Notes: generated by a model from the sequence alone, not told the origin. Shown: positions 36,488-47,572, counted from the stretch's first letter. The stretch is 64,000 nt of DNA from Atrina japonica (GCA_030159075.1 BROG01000045.1:946501-1010500), one strand, 5' to 3'. Program-made: numbers and translations.

Positions 36488-37927
36488 GTACGTATTCCTT
36501 TCATGTTTAAAAATACCTATTGCTAAATCACAGGCGGGTGGCCATGGATTCTATACCCGGGAATGATACTTACAAGATAAACCACCCAAAGTGAAAGTAA
36601 AGTTGTATAGTCTCAAATCTCATTCGTATATAATTCTAAACCGAAGTCCAGTGGTCGTGATGCGTTTAGAATAATTAGTGCGTTGACAGAAATCAAAAGG
36701 AGTCTTTGATGCCTTCGTGTGTTATAAGTGTGAAATCATGGACAACAGTAACAACAACAAAGACAATAAAACAAACAAATCAATTATTTTATTGTTGAAA
36801 TAGTTACTATAATCATTCTGAATTATTTTGTTTTTAGAACGCAAGATATTTCTAAACTTATCATGAAGGCCGCGACACGACACCTTTTAGCAGACTTTTC
36901 CATTATGACATAACAATTAAATTGCCCGTCAAACATTAATGTGATTAAGACATTACAACCGAATGACGTCAAAATGCACATTCAGAACCACGTGTCAACC
37001 ATTAGGTGATAGGTCAATTCCACATCTTTTGGCTGGTAGTATCTCCTTTAATGGCTTGAAAAGCGTCTCATCATAAATATTAATCATCAGAAATTAGCTC
37101 TGAAATATAATTTTCATAGTATTGCAACAATAATCAAAGTACTAAAAGTACTGAAACGAGGTGCTGAATGGTAAACAGGTAGTTTTGATTATGTAATGCT
37201 TGTTAGATCTGCTGAAGTGAGTGTAGCACGCGTTCTGGAATAGGTTAAGCGTATCTGTGGAGAGATTCCACTTGTAAACAACAACCTGTCTAAAAGCACG
37301 ACCTCAGGAAATATTTTCTTTCACATTTCTGTCCACTTAATTACCTTTATTAATAGTCTGCGTAATTAAATAAATTGCACATTTTGTTATAAATTAAAAA
37401 CAATGAACTACATTTTCGGTAGCAGCTAGATTTTTGACCGTTATTAGTGGTTAATTGTCCGGACAGAATCGCGGGAACTCTTCGAGAGCGACAATAACAA
37501 ATTCATGCGCACGTTTGCGACACAAATGAATATCTTAAGAATACCTTAATCGTGTATGTGTCACTATCAATTTTATCCTCTGTACAATTATTCATAAAAC
37601 ATTGATAAAATTACTGTCTTTTTATTTTGCAAAGATTTATCATTAAAGGATAAAGTTGCATTCTTCTGCGTTCTCTTGATTTGACGTATGGATTAAAGTA
37701 AACAAATAGCAAATCAAGGATCACAAATTTTCAACCTGAATCTGCAGTTTAGAACTGGTATATCTCGTATCAGATTTAGGGTGATTGAAGTTTTCTTTCA
37801 TGCTCCGATGAGAGATATCGATATCGAAAATTGTAGTTATTCGGCAATCAGCCATCTTGGTTTTGATCCCAACTAAACGAGAGTGACGTATCACGTCACT
37901 TAGTAAAATGAATGCTTTTTAATAAAC
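36488..37927. other. Intron 16, first part, no recognised element
   Basis: AT-rich sequence without a recognised repeat or exon. Confidence 0.6.
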
Positions 37928-38333
37928 TGGGCCCGAAATCACCAAATTTACTCAATACTCAAGCTCAACTTTTATTTCATTATTTTGACTATAAAATTGT
38001 TTATTAAACTTTTGGATTTCAGAGATTAGGAAACATATTATTATTTTTAATCATTTACATATAAATTTTTGCGTCACACTTGTGATTTTCCTTTAAAAAA
38101 CAAATAAATACGTTGAGTACGGTACTCAAGATTTGAGTACATACTCAAACATTTTTTTTAATATTTCTGAAGTTTTCTTCAAATGGGTAATAATTTTTAT
38201 CATTACTTACAATTGTATGCCATCAATATACAAACATATCCAATTAAAGAATAAAGTTTGCATGTTTTTACCTTAGAATCACTAAAAGTTAGTTGAGTTT
38301 GAGTACTGAGAAAATTTGGTGACTTCGGGCCCA
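37928..38333. mobile_element. MITE-like element with ~45-bp terminal inverted repeats
   Basis: The left terminus TGGGCCCGAAATCACCAAAT is mirrored by the right terminus (ATTTGGTGACTTCGGGCCCA). Similarity extends through ACTCAATACTCAAGCTCAAC / GTTGAGTTTGAGTACTGAG. It is about 406 bp, AT-rich inside and has no ORF. Target-site duplication is not obvious. Confidence 0.88.
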
Positions 38334-38603
38334 GATGACATGAATTTGAGTATTGTATTTGGGGGCATTATTTTAGAAGTTTTAAGATCGATATAATTAC
38401 CTTGTTTTTAACCGTATTTCAACATTTCATCCATACAGATTGTGAGAATGATCGATTGGTTTTTATTTTGGTCGGTCAAAAGATACGCTAAAACCTTGTT
38501 ATCTTATTCCATCTCAGACAGATCCGTATTTCTTCTGAATTATGTTGTTCATGATTTACCAGAAAAAAAAACATTTTATATCTATGTCTACTTATTTAAA
38601 TAG

Positions 38604-38747
38604 ATACATCGGCAACAATGGTATCACAGCATTGCAAGGAAATATCTTCTCCAATAGTTCGTCAATCAGTAATGGCCTATATCTAAATGGAAACAAATTG
38701 ACAACTATACCAATAAATGCATTTGACAATCTATCTGTTAGAAAGAT
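38604..38747 (+). CDS. LRR exon 17 (two repeats)
   Basis: A 144-bp exon after TTAAATAG and before GTAAGT, phase 2 to 2. It reads YIGNNGITALQGNIFSNSSS, then ISNGLYLNGNKLTTIPINAF and DNLSVRK. The acceptor tract is weak in pyrimidines, but the frame and repeat spacing are exact. Confidence 0.9.
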
Positions 38748-39486
38748 GTAAGTATCCCATTTTGTCTTTATCATAGACAATATCATTCTGTGTTTTTTGC
38801 TTAAAAATTGAAAATAATGAATTTTAATGTCTTTTGTTAAAATTGTATTCATTTATTTGTCTTTAAAGAATAAAATTTAATTCTGATTCTTTGTGTTCTA
38901 GGGTATGTGAATAATTACTCCATGCCAATGACAAATGAAAGAAATCCTTTCTGTTCGAAATATTCACAATTATTTACCCTATGGAACTAACACACGACAC
39001 AGCCTGACGCGATGACTATTTTACTTGCTAAAGCAAAAGTGAAACAAATAGGAGTAGTTGGTTGTTTTAAGAATTTGTAATCTTCTGAAAGACTTTTGTC
39101 TGCGTATTCCAGGTATTATCGTATGTTATGTATAGGAAAAAGACGACGGAAGTCATTGAAAAAGTTGTTTCCCTTCACGTCCCTTTATTTTGTCAGGACA
39201 AAAAATGAACGATGATATGACGCAGTTTGTTATATCGTACTTGCTAGCATACATATTCTCGATTGAGAACTATTATGATAAATTGAAATGATCAAACACA
39301 TTAGACTATCTGATGAAAACATATGATACATATTTCTTGTTTTTCACTTATTCCAAGTAAACATGTTTTTATTTTGATGATTGGTTGTTTTACAAAATAA
39401 CTTTAAAATATTTAACTTAATATGACTGGAAGTTATAGCATGTCTTGTTTTAGAATCATTACATATCAGAGTGAAATATATTACAG
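38748..39486. other. Intron 17, no recognised element
   Basis: AT-rich; nothing was recognised. Confidence 0.6.
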
Positions 39487-39555
39487 GTACCTACAAGATA
39501 ATCAGTTATCCGAATATCCATCGGAGGCACTCGGCAACAAAGGACTTACTGACAT
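39487..39555 (+). CDS. LRR exon 18 (one repeat)
   Basis: A 69-bp exon after ATTACAG and before GTACGT, phase 2 to 2. It reads YLQDNQLSEYPSEALGNKGL and then TD. Confidence 0.9.
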
Positions 39556-40069
39556 GTACGTAAAGCATTTAATGTAATAAACATTAAGATCTTTTATGTA
39601 ACAAACGTCCGAACGTTTATATATTAAAGCATGATTATAAGGAATGATCTTCGTCAGGTAATCTGGTATATTATTCCATATAAACAAATTGAAAAATTAT
39701 CTAGCGTCAAAATTTAAATGAACGAAGGCAAGGAGTGGCGAGCAAACAAACGCGATTGAATATAATAAAATAATTACTTTGGCGGAAAGGAGAACTTTAG
39801 GAATATTAAGAGTAATTAAGATTATTAATACATATTTGTTATTTATATTAACGCACTCTTTCAGAGTGTTTTCGTTTAACATTTATATTATTTATTATTT
39901 TTTATGACGAAGTATTCTTTTAGCAGAAAAATATGTCATTCATTAATTTGAAAACATTTCTTATTTATTTGAATGGAGGAGAACAAATCCCGTAGACTGT
40001 CGACCTTCCTTCCATTAAAATGACAAAATTCCTCACAATAATTCTGCTGATCCTAATTTTCCCATTTAC

Positions 40070-40231
40070 TAGGTTTAATTAGGAAAAACAACTTTTAACT
40101 GCGCCAAAATAGCAAAAATGTGTTGAACTCGAAACTAACATTAACTGGTGAAGAACGAGGTTTAACTGAATAAAACCAGGTCATCTGAAGAAAAACTAGG
40201 TTAAACTCATTAATGTCATTTTTGCGTGCCA
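40070..40231. mobile_element. Possible relative of the TGGCACGCC element
   Basis: The right end reads TTAATGTCATTTTTGCGTGCC, close to the right end of the element at 8087-8207, and an AACTAGGTTAAACTC block precedes it. The left terminus is not clear. Confidence 0.45.
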
Positions 40232-40347
40232 TATATCTGGTACCTATATAAGGGTATACTAAGCATAACAGGCCCTAGTGAATATTTAAAGTTTACAACT
40301 ACATACTTTAAAAGTGACGTTAATATTATCTTGTTATTTTATTACAG

Positions 40348-40491
40348 AGATTTGACGAACAATTTCATCACTGAAGTAAATGGAGCATCTTTCATCGACC
40401 ATTCCACATTGACATACCTTGACCTTGATGGCAATAATCTTACAAAAATAACGAAAGGTGTCCTTGACCCTCTTCTAAATTTAGAGAACCT
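40348..40491 (+). CDS. LRR exon 19 (two repeats)
   Basis: A 144-bp exon between TATTACAG and GTGAGT, phase 2 to 2. Repeat one reads DLTNNFITEVNGASFIDHST; repeat two reads LTYLDLDGNNLTKITKGVL and ends DPLLNLEN. Confidence 0.93.
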
Positions 40492-40974
40492 GTGAGTTGT
40501 TAGCTGATTCTATTTCTATAATGAAATTATTTCAAAAAATAATTATTGATTCGAAATAGTGTGTGAGCTCGGAATTTGTTTCAATTTGTATTAGTTCTTG
40601 TATTAGTCACAATTTCTAGCTAAAACATCGACGGTACGAGCGAATCAATATTGCGATAATTGAAAAATCTTATTGAATAAAGTATTCTGCAAACTAATGA
40701 TAGCATTATGTCACATACATTCCATAGAGCCCAGGATTAAACCTTATGTCTAATATACGTAAAACTTTGTGATCAGTCGGCAAAGCACGTGATCCCACTC
40801 GTGGATTTTTCAAGGTTCATGTTTCTCTTATATTCGTTGTATATTGTTTTATAAATGTCCTCATGTTTCTATGCTGATGATTGTAAAACGAGTACAAGAC
40901 ACAGGTATATATTGTTGAGTACAATTATAATATAAATCTTTATATTATATATATTTTTAACTTTTCTTTTTCAG
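40492..40974. other. Intron 19, no recognised element
   Basis: AT-rich; nothing was recognised. Confidence 0.6.
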
Positions 40975-41193
40975 GGATCTGAAGGACAACAGTATCACAT
41001 ATGTGGAGCCTTTGTCCTTCAGTACTCTTTATGAGTTGGAGACATTAGACTTATCTAACAATCAATTGATCTTCTTCCCGAAGCTTCCCAATATGTCTAG
41101 TCTCACCTCGGTAAATCTAGGTAACAATCTTTTACAGTCCATTGAACCCCAAGCCTTTGATGATTTTGATGGAAGCAACGTTTTCAAAACATT
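40975..41193 (+). CDS. LRR exon 20 (three repeats)
   Basis: A 219-bp exon between TTTTTCAG and GTGAGT, phase 2 to 2: the longest LRR exon and the last one. It reads DLKDNSITYVEPLSFSTLYE, then LETLDLSNNQLIFFPKLPN, then LTSVNLGNNLLQSIEPQAF. The middle repeat is short, as is common for the repeat before a cap. Confidence 0.94.
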
Positions 41194-41320
41194 GTGAGTA
41201 TTTTTTTTCATTCTTACATCTCTTCGGGAGTATTTTTTCAAAATTGAACCGTCTTCTCCGAAACAGGTAATTCGAACGCGACCATGATTTTTTTATTGTC
41301 CTCATTACTATATCATAATG

Positions 41321-41413
41321 CGAAGTCAACTGATATAGTCTTATTAACAGAAACGATCGTCTTGGGCATTTGTTTTGGCAAACACTTTAACTTTGGTATT
41401 GTTTATAATATTT
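41321..41413 (+). repeat. Repeat A fragment
   Basis: It contains AAACGATCGTCTTGGGCATT and AACTTTGGTATTGTTTATAA, the terminal part of repeat A. It is followed at once by a (TA)n tract. Confidence 0.75.
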
Positions 41414-41414
41414 A

Positions 41415-41417
<3 letters not shown>

Positions 41418-41494
<77 letters not shown>
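41418..41494. repeat. (TA)n microsatellite
   Basis: An uninterrupted TA run in intron 20. Confidence 0.97.
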
Positions 41495-41497
<3 letters not shown>

Positions 41498-41650
41498 GCC
41501 TGTGAAACTTCGTAAGTATCGGTTCTGTATAGACAGAGATGTTTTACCAAAAACACTCGAATTCTGTAGTAATCATACTGATTCAGAGAATTGTAATTTG
41601 GAAAATAATGATTGATTTCCCAGCTTCTTGACATGACATTTCACTTTTAG

Positions 41651-41838
41651 AACACTAACAGGAAATGACGCATTGGGATGTGAATGCTACATGTATGATA
41701 CTCTGCTGAAGGTCAAGGCTGCAATCGCCGGAGGAACCTGTCTCACTCCCACACCAGCTGCCGGGGTTATATTTGACTATGGCAGCAAGGACGCCGCTAA
41801 TTATTTTGAGAATCAACAGATAAGTGTATTCACCTGTT
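41651..41838 (+). CDS. Exon 21: LRR C-terminal cap (LRRCT)
   Basis: A 188-bp exon after CACTTTTAG and before GTAAGT, phase 2 to 1. It starts TLTGNDALGCECYMYDTLL, has a third Cys in AGGTC and a fourth in VFTC just before the donor. The CxC plus two later cysteines is the LRRCT pattern that seals an extracellular LRR solenoid. The change from phase 2 to phase 1 marks the end of the LRR module and the start of phase-1 shuffled modules. Confidence 0.92.
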
Positions 41839-42641
41839 GTAAGTTTATAATTTGATATGATTCAGCTCATCGATTCAGTCTTTAATTAAATAGCTTGGTT
41901 GTTTTTGTTAGTCTTCCACGGCATTTACCAATATTTGAGACCCAGGGACATTGCAGTTAACGTTCTATCAGGTTGACAGATGTAGTGAGGGATATTTTTA
42001 CTATCAGTTACTCAGAAATAATTATGACACGAACATTTCTACATGTATCAAAGTAATTATTAGAAAAATGTTACAATATCATTATTTTTTCTTGTAAAAT
42101 CGACCTGATCTAAAACGTCTCTGAAAACCGAGCATTCGCGCTTTATCTACAGACTTAGCAAAATAAGATACCTTTTTGAATACCGTGTCCTAGTCCAAAT
42201 TCGATTGGATGGACAAGTCGAATAATGATGTCTCGTCTAAATATCACAATATAAAGGTGACAAAATCTTCTTTTGAGATATCTAACAGCATAAGCCCACT
42301 TCGTTGATTTAGATCAAATTAGAATTGACACACATGACTTGTGTGTATAGGAATAGAAGTCGGTGAAGTAATATAAACCGTGTATTGAATGATAGAGACA
42401 TTACATTTAACTATACATGAATTGCTATTCATAGATAAAGATCTGTGTAAAATATATTATTTGTAAATGTCAAATCAATGTCAACACTAATAAATAATTA
42501 ACATTGAAGGTAAATATCAGATAATCAAATGCGCCTCCCATAGATATACATTCCATTTAATGTATTGTCGTTTTCGTATAATATTTCATTATTTATATCA
42601 GATAGTAAAATTTTTAAATATGCATTTTTCTTTTGAAACAG
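41839..42641. other. Intron 21, no recognised element
   Basis: AT-rich; nothing was recognised. Confidence 0.6.
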
Positions 42642-42759
42642 CACCTGTAAATGTTGGGGCTACAGCTTTGTCATCTACGGATATACAGGTGACTTGGACT
42701 CGTCCAAACAACACGGTGTCCTCGACTACATATCTTCCAAACATTCAAGCAGCTACATG
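42642..42759 (+). CDS. Exon 22: fibronectin type III, first half
   Basis: After TTGAAACAG and before GTAATA, phase 1 to 2. It reads PVNVGATALSSTDIQVTWTR, the A and B strands of FN3 with the conserved Trp, followed by SSTTYLPNIQAAT. The split codon with exon 23 gives Trp. Confidence 0.9.
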
Positions 42760-43025
42760 GTAATACAAGTAATCCCGCCTCAAACACGTTTGTCTTTGAA
42801 ACTCAAATTTTCATTGGCTAATAAAGTCTTGATATCAACCTGTCGGGTCTTTTAATTCAACTGTTTAAATTTGAAATTAACGTTGTACCATTTTTAAAGT
42901 ACAGAAATGAATCAAAGTTTTCTTAGATGCAGCCGACAAATTCTTATATAATAGTATATAATAAAGTTAAAGATGCATGTTTTGTCATTTGTATAATGAC
43001 AAAGTGATCTATTTTTACATTTTAG

Positions 43026-43222
43026 GAGTTATGTTGTCACGTGTAACTCATCATTAGGAGTCAGCCATACAGCAACCGTTATGGGATACACTCACACTTT
43101 TACATCTTCCGATGGGATCATTGCCGATACTGAGTATGTCTGTGCTGTTGCTCTTAAGCCAGATGCTTCGACTCTTAGTGCCAACAGTCAACCTGTAGTA
43201 ATACGAACCGACCTTGGATCTG
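43026..43222 (+). CDS. Exon 23: fibronectin type III, second half
   Basis: After ATTTTAG and before GTAAGA, phase 2 to 1. It starts SYVVTCNSSLG (C strand) and contains GIIADTEYVCAVALKP, the F strand with the conserved Tyr and a Cys two residues later. It ends QPVVIRTDLGS, the G strand. The domain appears complete over exons 22-23. Confidence 0.92.
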
Positions 43223-43354
43223 GTAAGAAACAACATAAAAACAACATGGAGAAAATTGTATCTACGATAACTAATGTAACTTCGAGATTAAAATGAAAAT
43301 ATCAGTTAATATCAAGCATTAATTAATGACATTTGCGACATTTGATATTTCTAG

Positions 43355-43421
43355 GTTCCTCTTCGAATAACAGTGCGGGCGTGGACGATTGGGTACTGCC
43401 TATTGTGTACTATGACTTCAG
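43355..43421 (+). CDS. Exon 24: linker and start of fibro-slime domain
   Basis: A 67-bp exon after TTCTAG and before GTACGG, phase 1 to 2. It reads SSSNNSAGVDDWVLPIVYYD and then F. The segment with IVYYDF is the usual start of fibro-slime domains, which belong to the wider PA14-like family. Confidence 0.88.
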
Positions 43422-43442
43422 GTACGGAATAACACGAGGTGT

Positions 43443-43444
<2 letters not shown>

Positions 43445-43507
<63 letters not shown>
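43445..43507. repeat. (GATA)n(GA)n microsatellite
   Basis: Four GATA units followed by about 23 GA units, in the short intron between exons 24 and 25. Confidence 0.96.
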
Positions 43508-43511
<4 letters not shown>

Positions 43512-43645
43512 TATTGAATATATCACTTTTAAAAACTTACGATCACTATTAGGCACTCTTATTATCTTAAATATTTTATTTCATTTGTATACGATTTTAC
43601 TCTTTTTATTGATAATTTGATACAGCATAACTTTCTAATTTTTAG

Positions 43646-43858
43646 TGTGACAAATTCAGATTTTTCTGGGTTTTCTGATGGACTCATTAATCAGCCAACC
43701 TATGTAGCCAGTCCATATGGAGCATGGCTGAGACGATCAGCCTCTCCAAACACAGATTCATTCGCTGGTTGGTTTGTTGAGCAAACTAATACAATTAATT
43801 TTGCGTTCAGCGAAAATATCACCTTAACCACAGTTTCGTACTCGCCACCAACACACAG
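43646..43858 (+). CDS. Exon 25: fibro-slime domain, part 2
   Basis: A 213-bp exon after TTTTTAG and before GTAATT, phase 2 to 2. It contains NSDFSGFSDGLINQPTYVAS and then FAGWFVEQTNTINFAFSE, matching the fibro-slime stretch between the first strand and the YYPVDG motif in the next exon. Confidence 0.92.
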
Positions 43859-44001
43859 GTAATTATTCAAGTAATTTACATATAATCTTATCCACTATTG
43901 TTATGATAAAAAAAATCCAGTGATTATCATAAAGAGCGTCGATTTAAAAATAATATCATTGGTAATGTGACTATCTTGAGGAAAAAGTTCCCCATTTAGT
44001 T

Positions 44002-44225
44002 TACTGTATAGTTATTCAATTTTACGGGGAGAAAATTTCACGTTTTTCCGAGACGATCTTATTGACGGGTATTAAATTTCGCGCATGATAGGTTAGGAAC
44101 TGTTTTTTTGATACTTCATAAGTCTAAGGTATTATATTCACGGGTATTTAATTTCACGGAATTTCCCATGACCGCAAATATAGCGAAATTAAATCCCCCG
44201 CGAATAAAGGCAACTATACTGTATC
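44002..44225. mobile_element. MITE-like element with TACAGTATAGTT termini
   Basis: The left end TACTGTATAGTTATT is imperfectly inverted at the right end (GGCAACTATACTGTA). Inside are GGGTATTAAATTTCGCG and GGGTATTTAATTTCACGG. About 224 bp with no ORF. Confidence 0.7.
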
Positions 44226-44418
44226 TCAGGCATTTATGAGATATTATATCTATTGGCAGAGTGTCTTTACTGTTTTGATGAGTATATTGAATGACATATT
44301 TTCTGGTCATAAGCATTTTTTATTTAATCATGTTGTGACATTAAACTGCACCAAATATATTGATATCAACAAATTATAAGTGGGTTGGATGTTTTATTCT
44401 GGATGTTTTTGTTTCAAG

Positions 44419-44505
44419 GTTTGTTACAAATAGTTACTATCCCGTGGATGGAAGAGGTTTTAACAATCAGGACAAGGATTGCTATGGTGCTTCTCACAAC
44501 TTTGG
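44419..44505 (+). CDS. Exon 26: fibro-slime domain, part 3
   Basis: An 87-bp exon after TTTCAAG and before GTATGT, phase 2 to 2. It reads FVTNSYYPVDGRGFNNQDKD and ends CYGASHNF. YYPVDGRGF followed by HNFGFTT across the junction is a hallmark of this family. Confidence 0.93.
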
Positions 44506-44538
44506 GTATGTATGATAATAATGACTTTGAATTTTGAA

Positions 44539-44780
44539 TAGTGTTTTACGACACACTCAACAATTTTTCAGTTATATGGTGGTGGCCACCTTTTATAGGT
44601 GAGAAAACCTAGTTACAGTGTATCCGGGAAGAGACCACCGGTCTTCCACAAGTGAACAGACAAACTTTCTCAAAAAATTCAGCTTAGGTTCCAGTGGAAC
44701 TCGAACCTGCACTGGCCGGAAGTGAGAGACTTCGTGCTTCATTTCGTGATGCTTTAACCACGCGGCCACGGATACCTAAG
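44539..44780 (-). mobile_element. tRNA-derived SINE-like element, family S1
   Basis: The minus strand starts near 44780 with a tRNA-like head containing TGGCCGCGTGGTTAAAGCAT (A-box-like) and GGTTCGAGTTCC (B-box). The body contains CTTCCGGCCAGTGCAG. The tail has CCATATAACTGAAAAATTG and a GTGTGTCGTAAAACAC segment. Relatives are at 48375 and 56190. Confidence 0.82.
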
Positions 44781-45334
44781 ATAATGAATAAAATGTTAAC
44801 ATTATCAAAATGAAAAACAAAGTTATTACATAAGAAATATCAGTTAGTACATCCATATTCACGATATACAAACTGATATATTATTTCGCCCTCAATTATG
44901 GCAAACGAAAAACCCTTTCACGTACGACATCTGCGGACATTATTTTTCGGGGACAAAATCCATATTTTTCCCCTACGAAAAAGACATTATATGAAATTTA
45001 CGAGTTCTATCAATGAATTTTATTATGACATCAGTTTTTTATTTTCACTGGAAAGTATTTTGCTCCCCGAAACAAAGATTTTGCCGAATAATGTATTTTA
45101 CATGAAGTGGCATGCTGAGCAAACATACAACTGAAGAAAGAAGATGTGTTTTTCTGCCTTTGCGAATCTCAAATAGAAGAACCTATCTGGAAACATACCA
45201 GAAAATCACTTAAAACACCCATTGAAAATGAATGGAAATACATTGACAGGCTTAGCTGAATTTATTGGAAAGTTTCTTCCACATGGTATAAATATGTGAA
45301 GAAGTAATTGATATATATGATATTTAAGACACCC

Positions 45335-45505
45335 CCCCCTTTTACATTGCATAGACGTCTGTAGATGTAATTGGTACCTATGACAAGTCTGTCACTAAGA
45401 CCCTTCTTCTACACTTTATTAACGTTTGCAGAAGTAATTGGTATCTATGACAACTCTGTCACTAATACCCCTCTTCTATATTGCATTGACGTCTGTCGGA
45501 GTAAT
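45335..45505. repeat. ~67-bp tandem repeat, 2.3 copies
   Basis: AGACGTCTGTAGATGTAATT, TAACGTTTGCAGAAGTAATT and TGACGTCTGTCGGAGTAAT start successive units. It merges into the (CTAT)n tract. Confidence 0.88.
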
Positions 45506-45556
45506 CTATCTATCTATCTACCTATCTATCTATCTATTCATCTATCTGTCTATCTG

Positions 45557-45594
<38 letters not shown>
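45505..45594. repeat. (CTAT)n microsatellite
   Basis: About 22 CTAT-type units with CTGT, CTAC and TCAT variants, ending less than 20 bases before exon 27. Confidence 0.96.
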
Positions 45595-45612
45595 AAACCA
45601 TTTGTATTTTAG

Positions 45613-45791
45613 GTTCACTACAGCCATAAGATCTGGTTTTGTATACCAAGGAAATGAAACGATATCCATTGGAGGAGGTGATGATATGTGGCTGTACTTA
45701 AATGGTCAGTTTGTAATGGAAGTAATCTCAAGGAACATGGGGACTGTTATTCCGTGTAAAAAGATTAATATAACATCAGCATCTGCAACAG
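45613..45791 (+). CDS. Exon 27: fibro-slime domain, part 4 (core)
   Basis: A 179-bp exon after GTATTTTAG and before GTCAGC, phase 2 to 1. It reads FTTAIRSGFVYQGNETISI, then GGGDDMWLYLNGQFVMEV. GDDMWLYLNG is the strongest signature of the fibro-slime/PA14-like fold. The donor is non-consensus, but frame and the next exon agree. Confidence 0.94.
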
Positions 45792-45932
45792 GTCAGCTCT
45801 CCCATGTTTTAGATAATATTTGCTATTAATCTTTACATTCGCCTTTATTTACTCTTCTTTTTATAAAACCTATTATCTTCGTCTCTAGAAACTATCATTG
45901 TTTCGTTGTGCTACATTTGTTTTCATGTATAA

Positions 45933-46085
45933 GTGAACCGGTCAACAGGGGATGCGTCCTTTTCCATAGCACCTGATCTCATATCTGGATTTTCAGAGGT
46001 CTGTGTTTGTCCAATGTTCACCAGATTTGCATATTGTCTGAACTGCCTGATGATTAACACACTGGTATCTGTAATTATTATATTT
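45933..46085 (+). repeat. Repeat B copy
   Basis: It contains ACCGGTCAACAGGGGATGCG, GGTCTGTGTTTGTCCAATGT and TTCACCAGATTTGCATATTG. I recall very similar text from bivalve genomic sequences. Its class is unknown to me. Confidence 0.85.
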
Positions 46086-46270
46086 ACACTGATGGTATTT
46101 ATTTCTACCCTTTCTTCTGTCAAAACTGTGAGATAACGAGATTCATTTAAGTTTTATATTGAAAGTGACTTTTAAAAGAAGGAATGGGTATTTTTGAGAC
46201 GCACCCATTTGGAGATTGATGGTCAATGAATTATTACGGTTACATGTATTAAAGATTTCTTTATTTCAAG

Positions 46271-46368
46271 GAGGCGCATACATTGTCCCACAATATGGAG
46301 TTGTTGTTGGAACTGACTGTATAATCACTAGATCGTTGCCAGCTGAACAAGTCAAAGTAGAGCTAGAG
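46271..46368 (+). CDS. Exon 28: fibro-slime domain insert
   Basis: A 98-bp exon after ATTTCAAG and before GTAGGA, phase 1 to 0. It reads GAYIVPQYGVVVGTDCIITR and then SLPAEQVKVELE. It lies between the GDD core and the closing motif. Its Cys may pair with the Cys in exon 27 or 29. Confidence 0.85.
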
Positions 46369-46696
46369 GTAGGACTTTCAATGAAATCCATACCATAAAA
46401 TTACCCAAAAATGTAGTTGTTTAGAAACTATAAAGTCAATAGTTTGAGTGCCTCAAGGTTTAAAATAAAAATGATAATGTTTAAAACACATTATATTCTA
46501 TTTGGGAACACGAGTTGTTTAACTTTCAACTAACTGAAATTTTTGGGATTCAGTTTTAACATTCTTCCCTATGTTTGTTGTATATTACTCAGAATGCAAT
46601 TTCATAGCTGCAGATAATTCTCAATTTTAGCCGTTTATGACATCAAAGTTTAACAGAAACAACTTACTTTAGGAATTTATGTTTTCTTCGTTGTAG
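46369..46696. other. Intron 28, no recognised element
   Basis: AT-rich; nothing was recognised. Confidence 0.6.
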
Positions 46697-46928
46697 ATTG
46701 GCGAGAGATATCATTTCAGCATATTCCATGTAGAGAGGTTACAATGCACATCAAGCCTCTTCATACAGACAACTAACTTCCAGTTTATAACAGATGCGTC
46801 AGACATTCCACCAATGGACTATATCGTATCAATTAGTGAAGACTTCCACCAGAACGGCATCATCGCTACACTGGCGTTGTCTGACATATATTCCGCTGGT
46901 CCACCGTTTAGTGTCAGCATTCTTAAAG
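46697..46928 (+). CDS. Exon 29: end of fibro-slime domain and start of cadherin-like repeat 1
   Basis: A 232-bp exon after GTTGTAG and before GTCTGT, phase 0 to 1. It starts IGERYHFSIFHVERL, matching the closing xYxFxIFHxER motif of fibro-slime domains. After IPPMDYIVSISEDFHQNG it continues in the style of a cadherin first strand and ends GPPFSVSILK. One exon therefore carries the boundary between two domain types. Confidence 0.9.
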
Positions 46929-47572
46929 GTCTGTGTGTTATAGATGTTTGCTATGCTGAAAAACGCAAGCATTTCAGTAATTAATATTTGATTAGTTTTT
47001 CTAGATTTTCTAGACAACTTATTCGCGCCATCTTAAATTCGCTCTAAATCACCATAATCTCCCGAATGACATTTGTGTCCATGCTTCAGTTATATAGCTT
47101 GAACATTTTGCTTTCATTTTGCCCTCTCATTTAAGGGCGAAAATGGCAAAAATTAAACGAGAGCGAAAATGTCCTGGTATACAGTATTGTACATAAAATC
47201 ACCACTGGTTTACACACCATTTAGGTATATTTGTTTGAAATAGCTATTATCTGATATCAAAACCAACCTATATCAAATATACATGTATCCAGACGTAGTC
47301 TTCCTTTTAGTTGCTCTTTGTTTTTTATGTTGTCGATTTACGTTCTACTTGTTTGGAGAAATGTAATACGCTAGAATGACTAGAAATGAGAAACTCTGTG
47401 GTTTAAAGCCCGCTCTTATCACTCGGCAACGGAGGCCCCCACTATTTATGTAAAATATCACCTCTGGACCACTAATTACCTAAATACTTACCCCACCCCT
47501 TGTTCACAAAAGTCAAATATAGAATCACCAGTTATGGCGTTTGTTGTAACATTTTTGTTCTATATCTCATAG
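46929..47572. other. Intron 29, degenerate repeat remains
   Basis: A segment near 47010-47200 (GGCGAAAATGGCAAAAATTA, TATACAGTATTGTA) resembles remains of the TACAGTATAGTT family. A tRNA-like piece at 47397-47443 (minus strand CCTCCGTTGCCGAGTGATAA) resembles the head of the S1 SINE. Confidence 0.5.

Noticed and set aside
41349..41413. Repeat A fragment as a coding or regulatory element of the gene
   Set aside because: The same text recurs at 54655, 59723 and 62641 in other introns, so it is dispersed repeat.
45371..45829. 152-residue open frame starting upstream of exon 27
   Set aside because: Its first half is tandem repeat and (CTAT)n translation; only the part from 45613 is exon, entered by splicing.
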